A stretch of DNA of 64,000 bases, taken from assembly GCA_963971405.1 (NCBI GenBank), contig OZ020487.1, forward strand, positions 24,785,371 through 24,849,370. The letters run 5' to 3'. A program made the position numbers and the translations under genes. The DNA comes from Psococerastis gibbosa (taxonomy: Eukaryota; Arthropoda; Insecta; Psocodea; Psocidae). The notes under the pieces are model-generated. The model made no database searches, was not told the DNA's origin, and was given only the letters and a program-made list of their open reading frames with translations. This document shows, in pieces, positions 57,834 to 64,000 of this stretch; position 1 is the stretch's first letter, and each line of letters begins with the position of its first letter.

Positions 57834-58469
57834 CATAAGCTATATCCTTGGATAAGCTCACTACAGCGTTGCTATTAAACAAAAACTGTGGCATTAGACT
57901 GTATAAGATACCACTTATGTCCAGTGACCGTGTAATTGTTAAAGAGTGTCCAAAACCTGTGAAGGAAAAATAAACCGATTATTTGCCAATCGTTTGAGAT
58001 GGTTAGTGGTAGTGGCTTCACTTTGGTATAGCATTTTCGAACTCCGACCATAGCTAACAATAGTTCAGAATTCAGATACATGAGCTTAGAACAGTGTAAC
58101 CTTAAAAAGATAGAATTCCCTCAAGATCATCTTCATTAATGTAAAAGAGGCATTTCTTTATAGGGCCAAAAAGTAACTTAGCAGCAGGGTAGATAATATC
58201 AGCTGGGTGCATAATAGGCCACAATTCAGGCTCAAAGTTAGATGCAAATACCCTATAAAGTAATGTAAAAACGTATAATTACCGTACAGTTCAAAAATCA
58301 AAATCTGTTCATTGTTACAGTTATTCACAAGTTCTTGTGCAAAGAACCATCGTATAAAATGAAGATGTGGGAAATAGATGGAACTGGATCTCAGCATGGA
58401 GGCAAAAAATTATTGTTTTACACTCTTACAAATAGAAAAATAGAAAAGGATAGCTGAAAGAATATTGTA

Positions 58470-58760
58470 CAGGGGCGTAAAGGTGGAGGGGGGGGGGGTT
58501 CGATCCAACCTGCCACCCCCCCCCCCCCAGCCTCGAGCATTATAAGACGTGGTTGATACTTCATGGTCCCCATTGCAGCAATATGAATATAGGCATTCCT
58601 TTTTTAGCTTTGTAAAATCTACAGGTATACTGCTATTAAAATGCGTAAAACCCTACACTATTTTGTTCTTATATTTTCAATTTTTCCTTATTCTGCCTGA
58701 CGACGTCATAAGGACTACTTAGTTTTGCCCCCGCCATCATACTAAAACTTTACACCTATG
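58470..58760. mobile_element. hAT-like MITE with perfect 8-bp target duplication
   Basis: Ends CAGGGGCGTAAAGG and complement CATAGGTGTAAAG; ATATTGTA is duplicated exactly at 58462-58469 and 58761-58768. The interior has a G run facing a C run and the GCGTAAAACCC motif of the neighbouring elements. Confidence 0.9.
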
Positions 58761-59201
58761 ATATTGTATCTTTAAAACTGGACTGGTCACTGACGCCTGA
58801 CGGACAATGGGTGAAAGATTGAAATATTGGAAAGTAGAAAGTAGTACAGTATATACCGACTGAATATGTTATTTACTAAAAATAAACAGCCACTTTTAAA
58901 TAGTACATATATTTTGCTCAAAATTCCTGTACACATAAAATAGACTCTAAAGACGGGGCATCCATGAGTGCTAAGCTGGATCTCTCACCCTATATATATT
59001 TATTTATTATATTTAACGTAATAAAGCTCTTAAATTCACATTTTAATTGAATGTGAGTCTTGAAACTTTCATTCGGAGGGAAAATGCGTTACAAGTGCGC
59101 GAAATAAAATACTGTATGAAATCGTAAAGCTGTCAAAAATATCACATGCCTGAGAATAAATGATCCTCCACATTTTGATATATATGATAGACTATGTGCA
59201 G

Positions 59202-59969
59202 CAAGCCCGTAGCCAGGATTTTTTTCGGGGGAGAGGGGGGGGCTGTGCCAACTGTGATCCTATCTAGTGTAAATGTATTTCTTGAGAATTCAATTGCATC
59301 TAGTGTATTCTTTAGAGGATATGGTGTTACTCGTATATATGATAACATATAGGCACATCAAACATCAATTTATTGGCCGATTTAGCTTCGGTGCGAACAA
59401 AGGCTTATAATATTTTGCGGATGTATGGGGACTAAATCGTAAAGTTATCATTACGGCGGTTTAGATAGTATAGAAATAATATTGCATTTAAGCCGAAGCG
59501 GGGGGCCCGGGGGCCTCCCCGGGGGATAAATTTGAAAATATAAGTGTAAAATAGTGGGTTGTTACTTATTTTAACAGCAGTAAAGTATAGATTTTACTAA
59601 GCCTACAAAAGAGTGGCTATTCATAAAAACTATATTACATTAAACCCGAAGGGGAGACCCGGGGGTCTCCCCCGGGCGAAAATGTTGAAAATGTAAGTGC
59701 AAAACAGTGTGGTTTTACAGCAGGAAAGCTTGCAAAGGAATGCATATTCATATTGCTCCAAACAGGGGGATCGGGGGTCTCCCCCAGGGGACATTTTTTT
59801 GAAAAAATAGGTGCGAAATAGTGATGAGGTTTTACGATTGTAACAGCAGTTTAAGGAAGACATACTCATGTTACCAAACTATATTTATTTAATTCTCAAC
59901 TTTTCATTTCGGGGGGGGGGGGGGGGGAACTGCAGCCCAATAAGCCCCCCCCCCTTGGCTACGGCCTTG
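59202..59969. mobile_element. 768-bp hAT-like element H2 with internal GC-hairpin repeats
   Basis: Ends CAAGCCCGTAGCCAGG and complement CAAGGCCGTAGCCAAGG; flanks ATGTGCAG and ATGTGCAA (7 of 8). Inside are three diverged tandem units, each with a self-complementary CCGGGGGTCTCCCCCGGG-like block. No coding capacity. Confidence 0.85.
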
Positions 59970-60959
59970 ATGTGCAATTTTTATTTTTGTGGAGCCGGGG
60001 ATACGGTATTTGATTTAAGTAACTGCTATGATTTTGCGATTTATAGATTTTCCGGACCTTTCTGGCTGGGACATACAGAACGAAACGAAACCAATTAAAG
60101 AAGTATTACAGTAACAAAATTAAGTTGTCATTTTGCCGCCTTTTTTAAAATTTGGGGGGGGGGGGTCATGCCGACATATTCAGATAGCTAATCCATATAG
60201 ATTCCGAGTTCATCCAATAGGAAAGGCGTATCCAAGGGTAGGACACCCGGGACTGACTAGTCCACGCTCGCTCCCTGAAATTTTAGGTGGTATATTTTAG
60301 GTATATCAGTGTATGCAAGGTCAATGGCTGAGGGCGCCCCCGAATAGCATGAGCTCGTAAAGCACCATATTCGATAATAGCACATAAATATCAGTTAAAT
60401 TTTGTTTGAATTTTAGATAGGGCCAACATTCCAACAAACATACCCTGAAATAGGGTAAGCCCATGTTCCCATGACCGGCCGGCCGTATGATTGTATACTG
60501 TAATTGACGGAATCTATCTGTGTATAAATGGAATCTAATTGTGTTAGAGCTCTATGACTCGGAGGCTGTGCTCCAGCGGCCGGGATACTGGAGTCGGAGC
60601 AGAAATTAATCTTCTATTCTCATTGGAGGAACCAGATGCTGGAGGCGGAGTCTCTCATACTTTCGACAATTCAATCTTGTTTTTAATCTATCTACAACCC
60701 GCCTATATAAGTTTGTAAAGTACTAAACCTTTCACAGATTTGTTATATTTTTGCTTTAGACACATTCCAATAGCGAAGGGTTTCTTAAACTTTTTGCTGC
60801 CACGGACCAATTTCACAATTTAAACAACTCCACGGACCCCTGCCAAAAATTATTTTTGGTAATGAAAAATTTATATAAATATTATTACAATATATATTAA
60901 TTATATAAATTTTATAAATATATATATTAATAAAAATACTTTGCAAACGAAGACTTTAT

Positions 60960-61210
60960 GAACAGGAAGAAAGGGACCAGGGTCTCCCCCGGGGGAAATG
61001 TTTTGAATAAATTCTTATATTAAATTCAAAATAATTTATTAATTAAAGACGTGAATTTTTTCATCAAATTATAAAAAAAATTGTAAGAATTTTTAGTTTT
61101 AAACTTAAGCGGGAACATGGCCCATTATTATCAGTTTCGACTCCCCCCCAGAGTCCTTTTTTTGGGGTATGGGCCCCGCTCCATGGAACCACGACAGGCT
61201 CCGCGCTTGG
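60960..61210. repeat. Remnant of GC-hairpin repeats
   Basis: GGGTCTCCCCCGGGGGAAAT at 60980 matches the internal units of the 59202 element; the surrounding AT-rich sequence is unclassified. Confidence 0.5.
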
Positions 61211-61456
61211 TAAAATAATCGGTGGGTACTGGCTACGTACAGTACAAATGTACCGCCGCCACATTAAGTTATGTTGTAGCCTACGTTACCAATTTGTTGA
61301 TACCCATAAGGAACTTCTTACCGCATGTGCTGACACTGGTGAAAGCTGACTATTGCTGAGCAGACAAGTACAGCCCTGCAGGCTGCAAGGTCGTTCGTTC
61401 CTCTGCACATCTTGTTGCACCTATTGGAAGTAAGTGCTCAAGTGCCGAGTTGGTCT

Positions 61457-62197
61457 CAGTGGCGGATTGAAGGGGGGACACTCGCCCCCCCCCCCCCCCA
61501 AGCACCCATAGCTATGAAAAAAAGAAGCGTTTTCTATCACATGGAGTGATTGTGTGAGAGAATGAGTAGAAATGGATGTGAGAATGAGAAGATTACTTAT
61601 TACCTTATTATTGTTAAGCAGTTAATTGTAAGAGAGGGCCTTTGGCCCTATATTCGTTGCAAAAATTGTAAGCTTTAAATAAGCTTTCCTTTGTAAGATC
61701 TATACTTTACTGCTGTTGAAATGCGTAAAACCCCACTATTTTCAAAATTCCCCCCCCCCCCCCCCGGGGGTAACCCCGGGCCTCTCTATATCCAGCATTA
61801 TGAATAAGGATTAAAGCATTCCTTTGTAAGCTTTAAAAATCTATACATTACTGCTGTTAAAATGCGTAAACCCCACTATTTTGCACATATATTTTCAAAC
61901 TTTTCCCCTAGGGGAGACCCCCGGGCCTCCCTGTTTCCAGAAATGAAAATGAAAGCACTTTAAAAGCATTGCTTTGTAAGCTTTAAACGTCTATAATTTT
62001 GCTTTAAATATGCATAAAACACCACTATTTTGCATTTACTTTGTAAATTTTTCCCCCAGCCCCCCATTGGTGCCTCTCTGCATCAGGCGCATTGGCTTTT
62101 CAAGCAATACTAGTGAAAACGGCAACGTCGGGAAGGGGGCACTTGCTTTTCAAATAAGATCCGCCCCTCCTAAAACTTTTTGTTTAATCCGCCACTG
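61457..62197. mobile_element. 741-bp hAT-like element, CAGTGGCGGATT ends
   Basis: CAGTGGCGGATTGAAGG and complement CAGTGGCGGATTAAAC; flanks GTTGGTCT and GTTGGTTT (7 of 8). Inside, inverted relative to 59202, are three units with CCCCTAGGGGAGACCCCCGG-type blocks and AAATGCGTAAAACCCC. Confidence 0.85.
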
Positions 62198-62210
62198 GTT
62201 GGTTTGCTTG

Positions 62211-62462
62211 CAGGCGCGGATCTACGGGGGGCTATAGCCCCCCCCCCCACATTAGGTTCCTCAAAATGCGTAAAACCCCACTATTTCAGTTCAATTTTTC
62301 TCCCGGGTGAGACTCCTATGATATAGGACCCTTATTGCTCTGAAAATGCGTAAAACCCCAATATTTGAGCCCTATTTAAAAAAAAAAAAAAAAAAAAAAA
62401 AATGTATTTAATTTAATCTTAATCTTAGCCCCCTCATTGGTCTCATTCTGGATCCGCGCCTG
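62211..62462. mobile_element. hAT-like MITE, CAGGCGCGGATC ends
   Basis: Complementary ends CAGGCGCGGATC; flanks TTTGCTTG and TCTGCTTG (7 of 8). Contains GGGGGGCTATAGCCCCCC and a 26-A run. Confidence 0.85.
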
Positions 62463-62786
62463 TCTGCTTGAGAACAGTTACTGTACAGTATGGACTGTAT
62501 GGTCAGTATGTATTGAATAGGCTAGTAGTACTACTACAATATTGTATATAAATGCTGGGCCGAAATCAGTAGTTAATTTAAAGCTTAAATATTTCTGATT
62601 GTGTGCTTACTGTTGGAATAATTAATTGACAATAGTGTTATGTATTACCAGGCCATGATGACTATTAAAAATGTTCAACGAGAAATGAATCCAGCTACGT
62701 ATTAATATCTATCGAAATTTTTGAGAAAATCATGGCGTACCTAATTAATTAATTTATCATTCCAGGGCCCATACATACTATATATG

Positions 62787-63255
62787 CAGGCGCGGACTGA
62801 GACGCGGAACGAGACGAATGAGACCAAGGAGGTGCTAAGATTAAATACGAATAAAAAAGATGAATTACAAAAAAATTCCCCATATAATCTGAGGTAGTCC
62901 CAGACCTCTTAAAAGGGGGAGGCACTTGTCAGTGGCGTAACGATAGGTTTTCGAAGGGGGCGGTGTATAATTTGGCGCCCCTCCAACCATTTTCATAAAA
63001 GTGTATAAAATGGGGAAAGCCTTTCTGATGGACGTACGCATCTTTTAAATTAATGACCGTAGTGTCCTTTGCGCATGAACCAGTGGGTTCTGAAATATGA
63101 AAGGGGGCCCGGGAGTCGCGCCTGGGTGAAAATTTGTGAAAAATAGGACTTAAATGGTGGGGTTTTACGCATTTTGGGGAACCTAAGGAACCATAGGAAC
63201 CTAAGGAACCATAGCCCCCCCCCCCCATAGCCCCCCGCCCGTAGATCCGCGCCTG
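62787..63255. mobile_element. hAT-like element, CAGGCGCGGA ends
   Basis: Starts CAGGCGCGGACTGAGACG and ends GTAGATCCGCGCCTG; flanks TATATATG and CATATATG (7 of 8). A CAGTGGCGTAACG terminus at 62931 suggests another hAT element nested in it. Confidence 0.75.
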
Positions 63256-63717
63256 CATATATGTATGTATATACAGTATATATATATGACCTCCCAAAAA
63301 AATAATCATTGATAAAATAGGCTACAATGGAATTTTTCAAGTAGACTGTCTTTAATTTGTACCATTCGATTTGAGTACCGAAAGGCTTACTTTTGGAGAG
63401 GCCAAATTCGCCCAAAGCTTCATTAATCATTTCATTTCATTTCAATGAAGAATAAGCCTATTTCGTTATATAATGATCTTCCTAAAGTCACCCTCTCCCA
63501 TTTGGGGAGTATGTTGCTTATAATTGCATCAACAGCATCATGTATTTGAAATATAAATTAATAAACCAGGTAACAGCTCAATAACTAGTTAGCGCGATTA
63601 TACCCAATGAATTTAAGCATTTAAGCAACAATTCAACAAGAAATATATTTTGATTTGAATTAGAACCTAAAATTCGCCCAAAATTCACACAGTGGAAAAT
63701 AATTAACAAAGACAAAT

Positions 63718-63746
63718 TTCTTTCTTCTTCTTTCTTTCTTTCTAAA
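63718..63746. repeat. TTTC-rich microsatellite
   Basis: TTTCTTTCTTCTTTCTTTCT run; it forms the polypyrimidine tract of the possible microexon at 63753. Confidence 0.8.
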
Positions 63747-63752
63747 TAACAG

Positions 63753-63772
63753 GTTACCCACAGCATTATTTG
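63753..63772 (+). other. Possible 20-nt microexon of the FAM169 gene
   Basis: A (TTTC)n polypyrimidine run and AG at 63751-63752 precede 20 nt followed by a strong donor GTAAGAG. Joined to the exon ending at 57750 it restores phase 0 and adds GYPQHYL, roughly matching the C-K-Q-Y-F stretch expected here in FAM169A. The evidence is thin because the exon is short and 6 kb away. Confidence 0.25.
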
Positions 63773-64000
63773 GTAAGAGTGTTTATCAAATGAGATTTAC
63801 TTTTGAACGGCACCTTTTCATACTGTGCGTTATTAGAGGAACTCGAAATGACATAAAAAACCGCGAATATAGAACCATCTTGACTCTTGAGCATCCCTAA
63901 TTAAATTCGTGTTGAATCGCCGCCCTAGATCTCCGAGCTGGAACTGCTAAATAATAAGCCAGTACTCGCCAGTACTCAACTTCGGAACATTGAATTTTCA

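Overview
This is nuclear DNA from an animal. Every gene I can support is split by GT-AG introns of 0.1 to about 8 kb. The genes are metazoan orthologues, and the AT-rich introns are full of DNA-transposon debris, LINE pieces and palindromic MITEs. The phylum is not settled by sequence alone; an invertebrate (arthropod or another marine-type genome) fits the repeats and protein divergence best. There are no bacterial operons, rRNA genes or CRISPR arrays.

Gene layout. (1) 237-14311, plus: the 3' two thirds of casein kinase 1 gamma (CSNK1G), from the DFG motif to the CCCFF palmitoylation tail; the N-terminal exons lie upstream of the window. (2) 20330-30878, minus: a complete 8-exon mitochondrial aldehyde dehydrogenase (ALDH2 type, 512 aa), convergent with CSNK1G. 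(3) 35800-53761, minus: a complete 11-exon asparagine-synthetase-domain protein (ASNSD1, 626 aa). (4) 46794-50211, plus: a complete 4-exon NPC2/MD-2-related lipid-binding secretory protein (159 aa), lying entirely inside the second ASNSD1 intron on the opposite strand. (5) 56145-57750, plus: two internal exons of a FAM169 (soulin/GNAT-like) gene, divergent from ASNSD1 and running out of the window. These genes share no obvious pathway; only the nesting of NPC2 suggests a regulatory link.

Mobile DNA makes up much of the rest. The most striking part is a family of at least nine palindromic, PIF/Harbinger-like MITEs. Their termini (GGCGSCYATTCCAC type), 3-bp TWA-like target duplications and core (GACGTGGTAGCAGAC) are shared, but the stretch between terminus and core differs between subfamilies while staying self-complementary inside each copy. 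At 31.36-32.07 kb and 40.88-41.26 kb these elements are nested inside each other at the palindrome centre, and the composite appears to have moved as one unit. A second layer is a set of hAT-like MITEs with 8-bp target duplications and long G-run/C-run hairpins, dense at 58.4-63.3 kb. Two of them interrupt older coding remnants: a THAP-domain gene at 32.3 kb and a transposon-borne ORF at 23.5 kb. A LINE with one frameshift (25.9-28.0 kb) sits in an ALDH2 intron.

All coordinates and reading frames were worked out by eye from the sequence. Exon joins were checked for frame continuity: the ALDH2, ASNSD1 and NPC2 exon sums are multiples of three and close without internal stops.
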